From assembly GCA_900754115.1 (NCBI GenBank), contig CAAEBM010000025.1, positions 29,606 to 93,605 of the forward strand: a DNA stretch of 64,000 nt, in the 5' to 3' direction. The DNA is from Bacilli bacterium (GTDB lineage Bacteria > Bacillota_I > Bacilli_A > RFN20 > CAG-631). A program made the translations under genes and the position numbers. This document shows, piece after piece, positions 37,302-46,536 of this stretch. The notes beneath the pieces are model-generated. The model did not search any database, was not told the DNA's origin, and saw only the letters and a program-made list of their open reading frames with translations. The stretch's first letter is position 1. Every line of letters starts with the position of its first letter.

Positions 37302-37356
37302 ATCCTTTCTACATTTTTAAAAATTTAACAATAAAAAATTAAATTAATATTAAAAG

Positions 37357-37382
37357 TTTACCCTTTTTATAAAAAGGGTAAA
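37357..37382 (-). terminator. Terminator of dxs
   Basis: TTTACCCTTTTT and AAAAAGGGTAAA form a perfect stem. It lies just past 37391, the stop reached only after correcting the dxs frameshift, and so supports that extended end. Confidence 0.75.
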
Positions 37383-37390
37383 ATATTTTT

Positions 37391-39117
37391 TTAATGGATG
37401 ATTTGTAATAAATCTTTTAAGATTTGACTAGAAGTTAAATGACAACGTTGATAAATTTCAGATAAAGGCTTTAAATCATTAAAGTTTTTTTCTCCACCAT
37501 AAGTGAGTACTTTCATAGAAGAAGTAGCATAGTAATTAGCAATGCTATAGCCAAATCCACCTTTAAGCCATCTTCTAAAGTGATGACATATTGATGGTTT
37601 TCCTTTAAATTTTCTAATAAAGAAGTATCTAATTTAGAGTAGCATAAGCAAGAAACCACTGTAGCTTGAATGCCATAAGATTGAAGTTTTTGATAAACTT
37701 CTAAACCCAAATGGTAGAAGTTTCCTAATCCAATAATAGCGACTTTACTTCCTTGATGTGTAATTTTTGCTTGGAAAATGGATTGTTCATCAAAACAAAA
37801 AGGTTGATTAGAAGCAATCATTTGAGAAGGAACGCGTATAATTAATGGATATTTTTTTTGTTTGAATGCAAAATCTAATAAAGCAAGGTATTCTTCTTTA
37901 AAAATTGGAGCAAGACAAACTAAATTGGGAATATGACTCATGAGTACTATGTCATATTGTCCAACGTGAGTGCAATCTCCACCACTGATTTTTCCGTTAA
38001 AGACAAGAATTGTCGCTGGATTTTCATTCATCGCCAAATCTTGATTCAACTGATCATACGTTCTTTGTAAAAAAGAACTATTGGCTAAAACAATCGGAGT
38101 TGCTCCATTTTTTGCTAATCCAGAAGCAAAAGCAATGGCGTGTTCTTCGGCAATTCCAACGTCAATAAATTGTTCTTTTGCTTGTTTTCGAAATTCTTTA
38201 GTTAATCCATTTGCTTTTGGTGTTGCTGGACTAATGGCGATTAGCAAAGGATTATGTTTCATTTCTTGTAATAATCGATTGGCAGTTAATGTTTCAAAAG
38301 TCTCTGCATTGTAATTATTTTGAAATTGAATTGCATTAACCCAATGGCCAGATTCTTTGTCTTGTATAGCCCACTCTAATCCCTTTCCTTTTAAGGTATG
38401 AATATGTAAAACGACGGGATGATCGATATTTTTTACTTTTTGAAACAATTCAATTAATTTAGCAATATCATTGCCTTCTTCTAAATAAAAATAATCTAAA
38501 TTGAACGTTTTAAAAAAGTTTGAATCACATTTTCCTTGAGTTTGACGAAGACATTTAAAATTTTGATACATTCCACCTTGATTTTCAGCAATCGACATTT
38601 CATTATCATTGACAATTAAAATAAAGTTGCTATTCAACATTGCAATATTATTTAAGCCTTCAAAAGCTTCTCCACCAGATAAGGAACCATCACCAATTAT
38701 TGCAATAATATTTTCTTTTTCTTTTTTTAAATCTCTAGCTTTGGCTAGTCCACAGGCCAAACTGATGGAAGTAGAAGTGTGCCCGACTTTAAAAAAATCG
38801 TGCTCACTTTCTTTAGGAGTGGTATAACCACTAATTGAAGAGTATAGTTGAGGATCTAAAAAGGCATTTTTTCTTCCCGTTAAAATTTTATGAGTATAAG
38901 TTTGATGAGAAACATCAAATACAAATTTGTCAATTGGAGATTGAAAGACATAATGCATTGCAATAGTCATCTCAATCATTCCCAGATTCGACCCCATATG
39001 ACCTCCTGATTGCGTAATCTTATAAATTAACAAATTCCTGATTTCATCGGAAAGTTGATTTAATTCTTTAATGGATAATGCTTTTAAATCTTGTGGTTGA
39101 TTGATTCTTTCTAACAT
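37391..39117 (-). pseudogene. dxs: 1-deoxy-D-xylulose-5-phosphate synthase, frameshifted near the 3' end
   Basis: A thiamine-diphosphate enzyme of the MEP isoprenoid pathway. The first ~515 codons are intact: GGHMGSNLGMIEMTIAMHYVF, TPP site GDGSLSGGEAFEGLNNIA, DHPVVLHIHTLKGKG and the pyrimidine-domain GIAEEHAIAFASGLA. At 37561-37567 the frame breaks. The uninterrupted frame ends at 37513 as a hydrophobic tail unlike the family, while the neighbouring frame continues with GGFGYSIANYYATSS and 41 more residues to a stop at 37391. One extra A in the LeuLysGlyGly codons would restore about 575 residues. This may be a sequencing error or a real lesion; the truncated protein would lack part of the C-terminal transketolase domain. 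Confidence 0.85.
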
Positions 39118-39274
39118 AAAAAACCTTCTTTCATCTAATGAATTATAGCAATAAAATTAATTTTAGTCGATAATAAAGTTTTTATTCAACTGCGATTGTT
39201 TTAAAATTATCAAAAAGAAATAAAAAAATGTCATATTGAAAAAGGAGTGCTAAAATAAAAAATAAAAATAGTCG

Positions 39275-39303
39275 TTGATTTTCCTTTTTATATTCTATAC
39301 AAT
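39275..39303 (+). promoter_or_regulatory. Promoter of the lipoprotein gene at 39343
   Basis: TTGATT (39275-39280), 17-base spacer, TACAAT (39298-39303). GAGGGAG precedes the ATG. Confidence 0.65.
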
Positions 39304-39342
39304 TAATTTTAATAAACAAAATAACAGAGGGAGACTATAAAA

Positions 39343-41001
39343 ATGCAAAAAAAGTTATTTTCTTGTTTATCAATTTTTGTTTTTTTAGGTTTAGTTGGTT
39401 GTCAACAAGAGTCAACGACTTCAAGCAGTTCTTCTAATTTAAATGGTTTAACTTCATCTTCAGTTATAATTGAAGAAGATAATGCACCATTAAACTTTAA
39501 AATGTTACAAGAAATTTCACATCGTTTGACTTTAAAAGGGACAATTAATGAAAAGTATGGCATTGCTGATAATATTTTAAATGTTGAAGTCAGTTTCACT
39601 GAAAGTTCTTATCATTGGATTGGTGAGGATGAATACTCCTACAATGAAGGAAGAGTGTTTAATATTGGAGGAATTCCAACCATCTGTGGAGTGAATTTAA
39701 AAAATGAGCGTATTTATCAATCAATGACGAATGATCAAGGAGAAGTAGAATCTTGGCAAAATTATGCTAATCCTTTTGCAAACATGACCATTTATGATTT
39801 TTTACAAACAAAAGAAAAAGATGTTTATGATTTTAGGCAAGATTTAGAACAAAATCAAACCTACTTAATGAATTATGTCATTCCAACGATAACAAATTAT
39901 CAATTTTGGGATTTAGAAAAAGCACAAATTACCATTGAAAATAATCAAATTCAAAGAATTTATTTTGAATCTTCTACTCGAGAAAATACTTTAGGGAATC
40001 TAAAATTAATCGCTGACTTTGAAGTTGTTGCGACCAATGAAGATGTAAAAGATTTAGAATATCCTGATGTTTTACCGACTTTACCTGAACATGAAAAATT
40101 ACGTCAAGCTTTACAAGAAGTTGCACAAAACCCAATACAAGTCGTAGGAACCTATTATGATGCTGCCTGGACTCCTGGTGAATGGGAAGAAGCAGAAGTA
40201 TATATTTATAATGCTTGGAATAGTGAAGATTTTGTCTATGTAGAAGAAGATAATGAAAATCCTAGATGGCATACAGGCAGTGGTTATTTAAAACAAGACG
40301 GGAAGGTCTATGGGATTTCTATGGAAAGTGATGACAATAATCAACCTATTTTTACCCGAACCTTTTATGAAAAAACGGATTCTTCTGGAACTCCTTTAAC
40401 AACCATTCCAGAAAGTCAAAAACCAAATTTTTTAGTGGCAGCACCAGAATGGTTTACAGAAGTAGAAGAAAATGTATTTGTATGCGATGATAAAACTTAT
40501 GCTGGAACCATTGCACATAATTATTCAGCCACTCGTTATCCTTACGCACGAAGCTCATTATTGGTAAAAGTGACCTTAAATGATGAAGGACATATTGATG
40601 AAATTGCTTTTACAGATGATTCTTATACGAAAGGATTTGAAAAGTTTGTAGCTATTGGCAGTGATTTTGAACTACCTTTTAAAGAAGATGAACTAAATAT
40701 TCAAGAAAATCCATTTAATGAATTTTTAGGAACTTATACGGGATCTTGTAAATTAGAAAAAGAAGGAGAAAAACAAGACTTAACAATTGTAATTAGTAGT
40801 GAAACAACCGTAACTGTTAATGGAACAGAAGCTACAGATCTTCAATGGGATAAGAATCGGACTTTTACGTTTAAAGCACTTGGCTGTCAATTTGAAATCT
40901 CTCATTCTAATGGCTCTTCTTATTATTATATCTATGTCAATAGTGAAGATGGAGAAGTCTATATTGATTATTGTCAACCGACAAGAGTTCCCCTTGAATA
41001 A
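39343..41001 (+). CDS. Uncharacterised lipoprotein
   Basis: A 552-residue lipoprotein with lipobox LGLVGC near residue 21, then a Ser/Thr-rich linker (about 25-45). The middle part has repeated Trp/Tyr-rich strands (DAAWTPGEWEEAEVYIYNAWN, PRWHTGSGYLKQDGKVYG). The last ~100 residues form another beta-type module. No domain is recognised. It has its own promoter and is followed by a bidirectional terminator. The position on the cell surface is clear; the role is not. Confidence 0.75.
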   Translation: MQKKLFSCLSIFVFLGLVGCQQESTTSSSSSNLNGLTSSSVIIEEDNAPLNFKMLQEISHRLTLKGTINEKYGIADNILNVEVSFTESSYHWIGEDEYSYNEGRVFNIGGIPTICGVNLKNERIYQSMTNDQGEVESWQNYANPFANMTIYDFLQTKEKDVYDFRQDLEQNQTYLMNYVIPTITNYQFWDLEKAQITIENNQIQRIYFESSTRENTLGNLKLIADFEVVATNEDVKDLEYPDVLPTLPEHEKLRQALQEVAQNPIQVVGTYYDAAWTPGEWEEAEVYIYNAWNSEDFVYVEEDNENPRWHTGSGYLKQDGKVYGISMESDDNNQPIFTRTFYEKTDSSGTPLTTIPESQKPNFLVAAPEWFTEVEENVFVCDDKTYAGTIAHNYSATRYPYARSSLLVKVTLNDEGHIDEIAFTDDSYTKGFEKFVAIGSDFELPFKEDELNIQENPFNEFLGTYTGSCKLEKEGEKQDLTIVISSETTVTVNGTEATDLQWDKNRTFTFKALGCQFEISHSNGSSYYYIYVNSEDGEVYIDYCQPTRVPLE

Positions 41002-41050
41002 AGAAAAGTTCAGTTTAAAAGAGTAATTTCCATAGGAATTAATAAAAATA

Positions 41051-41081
41051 AAAAAATGCAGAACTATATTCTGCATTTTTT
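41051..41081. terminator. Bidirectional terminator between lipoprotein and histidine kinase genes
   Basis: AAAAAATGCAGAA pairs with TTCTGCATTTTTT across a CTATA loop. Confidence 0.88.
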
Positions 41082-42114
41082 ATTTTCTTATTGTTATAGT
41101 AAATACGCTACCTTGTCCTATGGTGGAAGTTACTGAAATCATCCAACCATGTATTTCTACAATACGCTTTACGATTGAAAGACCTAATCCGATACCTTTA
41201 TGCGTTTTACTATCAGCTTGGTAATACTCATCAAAAATGTGTTTTTTCGTTTCATCGGAAATGCCTATACCATCGTCTTGAAAACATATTGCTATGCCTT
41301 GCGATGTTTCATAAGAAAATATTTTAATATGCCCGTTTTCATTTGTGTATTTAACAGCGTTGGAAAACAGATTTAACCAAATTTCTTTAGATAGTTCTTT
41401 TGTAGCATAGCAAGTTATATGTTCAATATCAATATCAACTTCAATATTTTTCTTTTCAACTTCAGCGGCGAGTTGCAAGGCACATTCTTTGATTTGCTCA
41501 TCAATATAAAAATTCTCTTTATCTATGGGGATATTTTGGTTGTCTAACTTGCTTAACATAAGCGTCATATTGGCAAGATTGGCAAGCCGTTCGCTTTCTT
41601 CCTGTATGATAGTATAGTATTTTTCTTTTTCTTCTACGGTAAGAGTTTTGTCTTTACACAATAGTTCCGAAAATCCTTTTATGGAAACAATGGGTGTTTT
41701 GAACTCGTGCGAAAAATTGCGGACAAAATCGTTTTTTAATACTGCAACTGAATTGAGTTCGCCGACTAGAATATTAAGATTATCAACCATTTCTTTCAAC
41801 ATGTGGTCTTTAACTTTAATTTTTAATTCGCAAGAAAAATCGCCCGATGACATTTTATCAAGAAATAATTTAATTTCGTTCATTGCTTTCGTCGTGTCGT
41901 TCATTCTGATGTAAGTCATGATAAAAGCAATTATCGTACACGAAACAAGAATTAACAATGCGAGTACGGGTAATCCCCATGCGCCGACATTTACGTTACA
42001 GACAATGAGAATTGAAACTATTGAAAAAGTTATTGCAGTTGCTATAACGTAACAAATAAAGATATGCAAGGCTAATCTAAATGTTGCACTTACACTTGAT
42101 TTTTTATTTTTCAT
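41080..42114 (-). CDS. Sensor histidine kinase with short extracellular loop
   Basis: A 344-residue kinase with two membrane helices (about 14-37 and 46-66) joined by fewer than ten outside residues (CNVNVGAWG). This suggests sensing within the membrane or through the partner transporter. A HAMP-like linker follows (MNEIKLFLDKMSSGDF), then the H-box FVRNFSHEFKTPIVSIKG with phospho-His, N-box LNLFSNAVKYTNENG and G boxes FQDDGIGIS and GIGLGLSIVKRI. Start and the regulator's stop overlap by 11 nt. Codon use (more GCG, CGT and TCG) differs from nearby genes, as in the whole 41-46 kb island. Confidence 0.93.
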   Translation of the reverse strand: MKNKKSSVSATFRLALHIFICYVIATAITFSIVSILIVCNVNVGAWGLPVLALLILVSCTIIAFIMTYIRMNDTTKAMNEIKLFLDKMSSGDFSCELKIKVKDHMLKEMVDNLNILVGELNSVAVLKNDFVRNFSHEFKTPIVSIKGFSELLCKDKTLTVEEKEKYYTIIQEESERLANLANMTLMLSKLDNQNIPIDKENFYIDEQIKECALQLAAEVEKKNIEVDIDIEHITCYATKELSKEIWLNLFSNAVKYTNENGHIKIFSYETSQGIAICFQDDGIGISDETKKHIFDEYYQADSKTHKGIGLGLSIVKRIVEIHGWMISVTSTIGQGSVFTITIRK

Positions 42115-42784
42115 AACGTACTCCTTGATAACCTACGCCCATAACTGTTTTGATTTCGATTTCGGGGAATATCTCTATTTGCTTTCTTATTTTGAATATG
42201 AACACTTTGACAATGCTTTCGCCAATTTCAGAATTAAGTCCCCAAAACTCATTATAAAGTTGCCATTTCGTAAATGCTTTTTCCGGATAAGACAAGAGTT
42301 TATATAGTAAGTCGAATTCAGTATTCGTGAGCGTTATTGAAAGATTTTTCGTGCTATCCGTTATGGTATGCGTATTGCTGTCAAGCGTTACGTTACCCAC
42401 GATGATTTGTTTATCTGTATTGATTTTCGCACGTCTAAATATAGCGTTCACACGCATTAAAAGTTCATCGACGTCAATAGGCTTTACGATATAATCATCT
42501 ACACCGAGCGAAAAACTTTTACCTTTATCCGCCGTTGTGCCTTTTGCCGTTACCATAATGATAGGTAATGTTTGATTTTCCTTGCGTATAGCTTCTACAA
42601 GTTCGTTACCCGATAATTGTGGCATCATTTCGTCGGTAATAACCATATCTATATGCTTATCCAAATAAATGTCAAACGCTTCCGCACCGTCTTTTGCTGT
42701 AAAGACAGTGTAGCCTTGATTTGTAAGTAATTTGTTTATAAGCGTTAAAATATTAATTTCATCATCAACTACTAAAATGTTCAT
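42104..42784 (-). CDS. OmpR-family response regulator
   Basis: A 226-residue regulator: receiver domain (residues 1-115) with acidic pocket VVDDE, phosphoacceptor Asp in MVITDEMMP, MVTAKG and Lys in DDYIVKPI; then a winged-helix domain (about 130-226) with LTNTEFDLLYKLLSYPEKAFTKWQLYNEFWG. It is partnered with the adjacent kinase. Its likely targets are the 11-bp-spaced TTAACC boxes in the intergenic region upstream, which would control both itself and the divergent ABC genes. Confidence 0.94.
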   Translation of the reverse strand: MNILVVDDEINILTLINKLLTNQGYTVFTAKDGAEAFDIYLDKHIDMVITDEMMPQLSGNELVEAIRKENQTLPIIMVTAKGTTADKGKSFSLGVDDYIVKPIDVDELLMRVNAIFRRAKINTDKQIIVGNVTLDSNTHTITDSTKNLSITLTNTEFDLLYKLLSYPEKAFTKWQLYNEFWGLNSEIGESIVKVFIFKIRKQIEIFPEIEIKTVMGVGYQGVRYEK

Positions 42785-42817
42785 AGTTTAGTTCCTTTTA
42801 CCTCTCTGTATGCAACA

Positions 42818-42849
42818 ATTATACCATAGCAAGGTTAAAATTCGGTAAA
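42818..42849 (-). promoter_or_regulatory. Response-regulator gene promoter with two TTAACC-type boxes
   Basis: On the minus strand TTTACCG (42849-42843) and TTAACC (42838-42833) are exactly 11 bp apart. A TATAAT (42823-42818) lies downstream, toward the regulator gene. The layout fits autoregulation by an OmpR-family protein. Confidence 0.6.
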
Positions 42850-42882
42850 TTTCTATACGATTTTTCAAAGATAAAACAAAAA

Positions 42883-42922
42883 TTAACCATTTATTAACCG
42901 AAAGTTTACCATGCATTAACCG
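42883..42922 (+). promoter_or_regulatory. Array of four 11-bp-spaced response-regulator boxes
   Basis: TTAACCA (42883), TTAACCG (42894), TTTACCA (42905) and TTAACCG (42916) follow each other at exactly 11 bp, one helical turn. This is the tandem direct-repeat layout bound by OmpR/PhoB regulators. A TATTAT at 42927-42932 is 16 bases past TTTACC, so the array overlaps the -35 region of the plus-strand promoter for the orphan gene and ABC transporter. Confidence 0.75.
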
Positions 42923-42968
42923 CAATTATTATAACCTTGCATTATCAAAATAAGGTAAGGTGAAAAAA

Positions 42969-43415
42969 ATGATAATCAATTATGCAACGATATCAATCAA
43001 ACTGATAGAAAAAATAAGTGCAACAATCGGAGAGCCTGTTTTTATTCGCGGTAGCCCGGAGAATTATAGTATTTTTTCGGAAACACCTTTTGTCCTACTG
43101 TTTGATTATAAAAAAATGAAGGATAAATCGTTTTGGCAGGCTTTTGGTAAAGAAAAATTTATGGGCAGTAAAATATTATATTGTTTGTATTTGACCGACA
43201 AAGAACATAAGAAAATAACCGATTATGCTACAAAAATGGCAAGATTACACGATTTTGTTCTTTTCGGAACCGATTACTTGACTATTACGGACGATAACGA
43301 TTTCACATATGAAAGTGAAAACAAATTGACGTCCGTTGCAACAAACATAAATTATTGCTGCCCGTTTAAAAAAATACAATCAATATCATTTCCGTTTATT
43401 GACAAAAATCAGTAA
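42969..43415 (+). CDS. Uncharacterised 148-residue protein of the ABC/two-component island
   Basis: I do not recognise this protein. It is soluble, with no signal peptide or membrane helix, and mixed alpha/beta in pattern (MIINYATISIKLIEKISATI, FVLLFDYKKMKDKSFWQAF, SKILYCLYLTDKEHKKITDYA). Two adjacent cysteines (NYCCPFKK) lie near the C terminus. The ATG used follows AAGGTGA at eight bases; an in-frame GTG nine bases earlier lies on that site. It is 20 nt ahead of the ABC gene, so it is probably made with it from the promoter containing the 11-bp boxes. It may modulate the transporter or kinase. Confidence 0.75.
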   Translation: MIINYATISIKLIEKISATIGEPVFIRGSPENYSIFSETPFVLLFDYKKMKDKSFWQAFGKEKFMGSKILYCLYLTDKEHKKITDYATKMARLHDFVLFGTDYLTITDDNDFTYESENKLTSVATNINYCCPFKKIQSISFPFIDKNQ

Positions 43416-43435
43416 CGGCATAAGGAGTTATTACT

Positions 43436-45883
43436 ATGTTAGAACTTAAAAAAATCACAAAAAATTATAAAGTCGGTGATACCGACACCACTGTGTTAAA
43501 GGGTATATCCTTAACTTTACGCAACTTTGAATTTGTATCTATTCTCGGACCGAGTGGCTGCGGTAAAACTACTATGCTCAATATCATTGGCGGATTGGAT
43601 AAGTACACAACAGGTGATCTTATTATAAACGGCACGTCCACTAAAGAATACAAAGACCGTGATTGGGATACATACCGCAACCATACAATAGGTTTTGTAT
43701 TCCAAAGTTATAATCTTATTTCACACCAAACGATATTGAAAAATGTCGAACTTGCTCTTTCTATCGGCGGAATATCACGATTAGAAAGAAAGCGACGGGC
43801 AAAAGAAGCACTGATAAAAGTAGGACTCAAAGACCACATAAATAAAAAACCGAATCAACTTTCGGGTGGACAGTGTCAACGTGTTTCAATTGCCCGCGCC
43901 CTTGTTACTAACCCCGATATTATTCTTGCCGATGAGCCGACGGGTGCACTAGATACCGAAACGAGTGTACAGGTTATGGAACTATTAAAAGAAATAGCCA
44001 AAGATAGGCTTGTTTTAATGGTTACGCATAATCCCGACCTTGCAAAAAAGTATTCCACACGCATAGTTCATATGTTAGATGGAATTATTACGCATGACAG
44101 CAATCCTGTTTCAAAAGAAGAATATGCCGAACAACTAAAAGAAGTACAGAAAAAACAAAATACAATCACTCCCGAAGAAATAAAAAAGCAAGCAAAAAAA
44201 TCGTCTATGTCTGTTAAGACGAGTATTGGACTTTCGTCTTCCAATCTTTTAACAAAAAAGAAGCGTACTTTTATTACAGCTCTTGCGAGTTCAATCGGAA
44301 TAATTGGTATTGCTGTCATTCTTTCCGTTTCATCTGGTTTGCAATCGTATGTCGGCATATTACAACAAGATTCTTCTTCATCAAACTTTATCTCGATAAG
44401 CCAATCATCTATGACGCAACCATCTTTTGGCGATAGTGAAGATATAAATCTAACTGAATATCCTCATAAAACGGACGGCGTTTATATTTATTCAGAAAAA
44501 AGCGAACAACCAACGCAAAAAAAACAAATATTAAGCACAGATTATGTGAATTATATTGAAAAGAATTTGAACGACGACACGGAAGATACAAATCTTGTAC
44601 TGGGCATATCTTATTCCCGTTCGGTAGGTATAAATCTTATTAGTAAAAAGGGCAACGACTACGTTATAGTAAAGACGAATAATTGGGAAGAATTGCTTAA
44701 TAACAAGGACTATATGGCAACGCAATATACCATTCTTTCAGGTGAGAAAATACCTACGGAATATAACGAAGTTGCGCTTGTCGTTGATAGTTATAATCGA
44801 ATTTCCACGCAGATACTTGACCAACTTGGAATTGCTTATACAAGTGGCGCAGAAAAGATTGCTTATTCGGATTTAGTCGGCAAAGAATTTGTGCTTTCCC
44901 CTAACGACGATTTTTATATAAGACAAGCAAACGGCGATAAATATCGTTTTCGTTCCGTAAATACGCAAGATGAACTTGCAAGCGCATACAATAACGGCAC
45001 GAAAGTTAAAATCGTTTCAGTTATACGGCAAAACAAAGATGCGTCTAACGATTGGGTATCTTCGGGAATTGCCTATACACAAGCATTGACCGAAACGATA
45101 TTGGAACAAAACGAAAATTCCATAGTAGTCGCTTATCAGAAAGAAAATTCCGAATACGACGTTTTGAAAGGCGAAAATTTTAAGGATGAAGCAAACAGTG
45201 ATTTTCCGATGATAAGTGGTTCAACGCAAAGCACTTATGCAAGTAACCTTGTCTTGCTCGGTGGTGATTCCACCCCTACATCGATAATAATTTATCCCAA
45301 AGATTTTGATAGTAAAGACAAAATCATAGCCGTACTCGATAATTGGAACAATAGTGAAATTTATAAATTGTACGGCAACGAACAAAACGCAGATGGCGAA
45401 TATTTAGCTGATGCATATAAAGTGGAATATACGGACTTTTCTGAACTGCTTGTTTCTATGCTGAACAGTATCATTAAAATCGTTACATACGCTCTCGTTG
45501 CGTTTTCATCAATCTCGCTTGTTGTATCAAGCATTATGATAGCGATTATAACGTATGCCTCTGTTATGGAACGAACAAAGGAAATCGGAACTATACGCTC
45601 TCTTGGTGGCAGAAAGCGTGACGTGTCAGTAGTGTTCATGGCGGAAGCGTGTATTATTGGACTTGTATCGGCTACTATAGCATTACTTGTAACGCTTGGT
45701 TTAAATGGTATTATTAATCTTGTACTTAGCGCGCTTGTAGGAATTAAAACGATAGCATCTCTCAAAGTTACTACGGCTCTTTATATGATTCTATTAAGTG
45801 TAGGATTAAACCTTATTGCAAGTCTTATTCCTGCTCGTCTTGCGGCAAAGAAAGATCCTGTTGTGGCATTGAGAACGGAATAA
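43436..45883 (+). CDS. MacB-type ABC transporter, ATPase fused to FtsX-like permease
   Basis: An 815-residue fusion. Residues 1-230 are the ATPase: Walker A GPSGCGKTTM, signature LSGGQCQR, Walker B IILADEPTGALD and H-loop VTHN. A linker leads to TM1 (about 275-300), a large extracellular domain (about 300-670) and three C-terminal helices with the FtsX signature ERTKEIGTIRSLGGRKRDV and ending ARLAAKKDPVVALRTE. This mechanotransmission family exports or removes peptides and lipids, or transduces signals. With a short-loop kinase beside it, defence against an antimicrobial peptide is plausible. Codon use suggests transfer from another Bacillota lineage. Confidence 0.92.
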   Translation: MLELKKITKNYKVGDTDTTVLKGISLTLRNFEFVSILGPSGCGKTTMLNIIGGLDKYTTGDLIINGTSTKEYKDRDWDTYRNHTIGFVFQSYNLISHQTILKNVELALSIGGISRLERKRRAKEALIKVGLKDHINKKPNQLSGGQCQRVSIARALVTNPDIILADEPTGALDTETSVQVMELLKEIAKDRLVLMVTHNPDLAKKYSTRIVHMLDGIITHDSNPVSKEEYAEQLKEVQKKQNTITPEEIKKQAKKSSMSVKTSIGLSSSNLLTKKKRTFITALASSIGIIGIAVILSVSSGLQSYVGILQQDSSSSNFISISQSSMTQPSFGDSEDINLTEYPHKTDGVYIYSEKSEQPTQKKQILSTDYVNYIEKNLNDDTEDTNLVLGISYSRSVGINLISKKGNDYVIVKTNNWEELLNNKDYMATQYTILSGEKIPTEYNEVALVVDSYNRISTQILDQLGIAYTSGAEKIAYSDLVGKEFVLSPNDDFYIRQANGDKYRFRSVNTQDELASAYNNGTKVKIVSVIRQNKDASNDWVSSGIAYTQALTETILEQNENSIVVAYQKENSEYDVLKGENFKDEANSDFPMISGSTQSTYASNLVLLGGDSTPTSIIIYPKDFDSKDKIIAVLDNWNNSEIYKLYGNEQNADGEYLADAYKVEYTDFSELLVSMLNSIIKIVTYALVAFSSISLVVSSIMIAIITYASVMERTKEIGTIRSLGGRKRDVSVVFMAEACIIGLVSATIALLVTLGLNGIINLVLSALVGIKTIASLKVTTALYMILLSVGLNLIASLIPARLAAKKDPVVALRTE

Positions 45884-45892
45884 TTATAGTAA

Positions 45893-45920
45893 AAGGCGTG
45901 GTATGAAACCGCGCCTTAAT
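45893..45920 (+). terminator. Terminator of the ABC island
   Basis: AAGGCGTGG pairs with CCGCGCCTT (one T-G wobble) across TATGAAA, followed by a T-rich stretch. Nearly the same hairpin occurs at 29489-29512 in the decayed region. Confidence 0.8.
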
Positions 45921-45998
45921 TTGTTTATCACCGCTCCTATTGTAAATTTCCTATGAAACTGTGGTAACAACTGAATTTTTTTAAATTTCATTTATGAA

Positions 45999-46526
45999 TT
46001 ATCGAATCCAATAAATGTAATTTTCTTTTCTTAACGCTGCTTGTGGAGCAGGATTATCATAATACCCTAAAATACAATTGCCAATTCCTTCATAATGGTC
46101 AGGAATGTGATGTTGTTTTAAAAATTCTTTTCCTTCAGCCGTTTCAAACATTTCTTTTGCTCGATGAATCCAGCAACTTCCAACATTAAACGAAGCTGCT
46201 GCAAGCATTAAATTTTGCATGACTAAACTACCATCATAAACGCGATTAGGATTGTTTTTATCGGCTAAGACGACTAAAACAACAGGAGCGCCATAAAATG
46301 GATCAATAGATGGGTCTTGATTTAAAATCTTTGCATTTAAAGCAGAAAGAAAATTTCTTTTTTCTTGATTAGTAACGGCCAAAATAATAGCTGATTGTTT
46401 GTTTCGTGCAGAAGGAGCATAAGTTCCAGCTAACACGATTTGATTTAAAACTTCATCTGGAATGGGGTTTAAGTTATATTGACGAATACTTCTTCTATGT
46501 AAAAGGGTATGCATGGTTTCGTTCAT
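45999..46526 (-). CDS. Nitroreductase-family FMN oxidoreductase
   Basis: A 175-residue flavoprotein with the nitroreductase opening LLHRRSIRQYNLNPIPDEVLNQIVLAGTYAPSARNKQSA and later GSLVMQNLMLAAASFNVGSCWIHRAKEMF. It lacks part of the N-terminal helix region found in longer members but keeps the FMN-binding Arg and Ser. It reduces nitro or quinone substrates with NAD(P)H; the true substrate is unknown. It lies 10 nt downstream of a D-2-hydroxyacid dehydrogenase, so the two redox enzymes are co-transcribed. Confidence 0.9.
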   Translation of the reverse strand: MNETMHTLLHRRSIRQYNLNPIPDEVLNQIVLAGTYAPSARNKQSAIILAVTNQEKRNFLSALNAKILNQDPSIDPFYGAPVVLVVLADKNNPNRVYDGSLVMQNLMLAAASFNVGSCWIHRAKEMFETAEGKEFLKQHHIPDHYEGIGNCILGYYDNPAPQAALRKENYIYWIR

Positions 46527-46536
46527 ATTGATTCTC

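Noticed and set aside
45361..45765. Minus-strand 134-residue frame in the ABC permease
   Set aside because: It lies antisense to conserved FtsX-domain codons and has no start signals.
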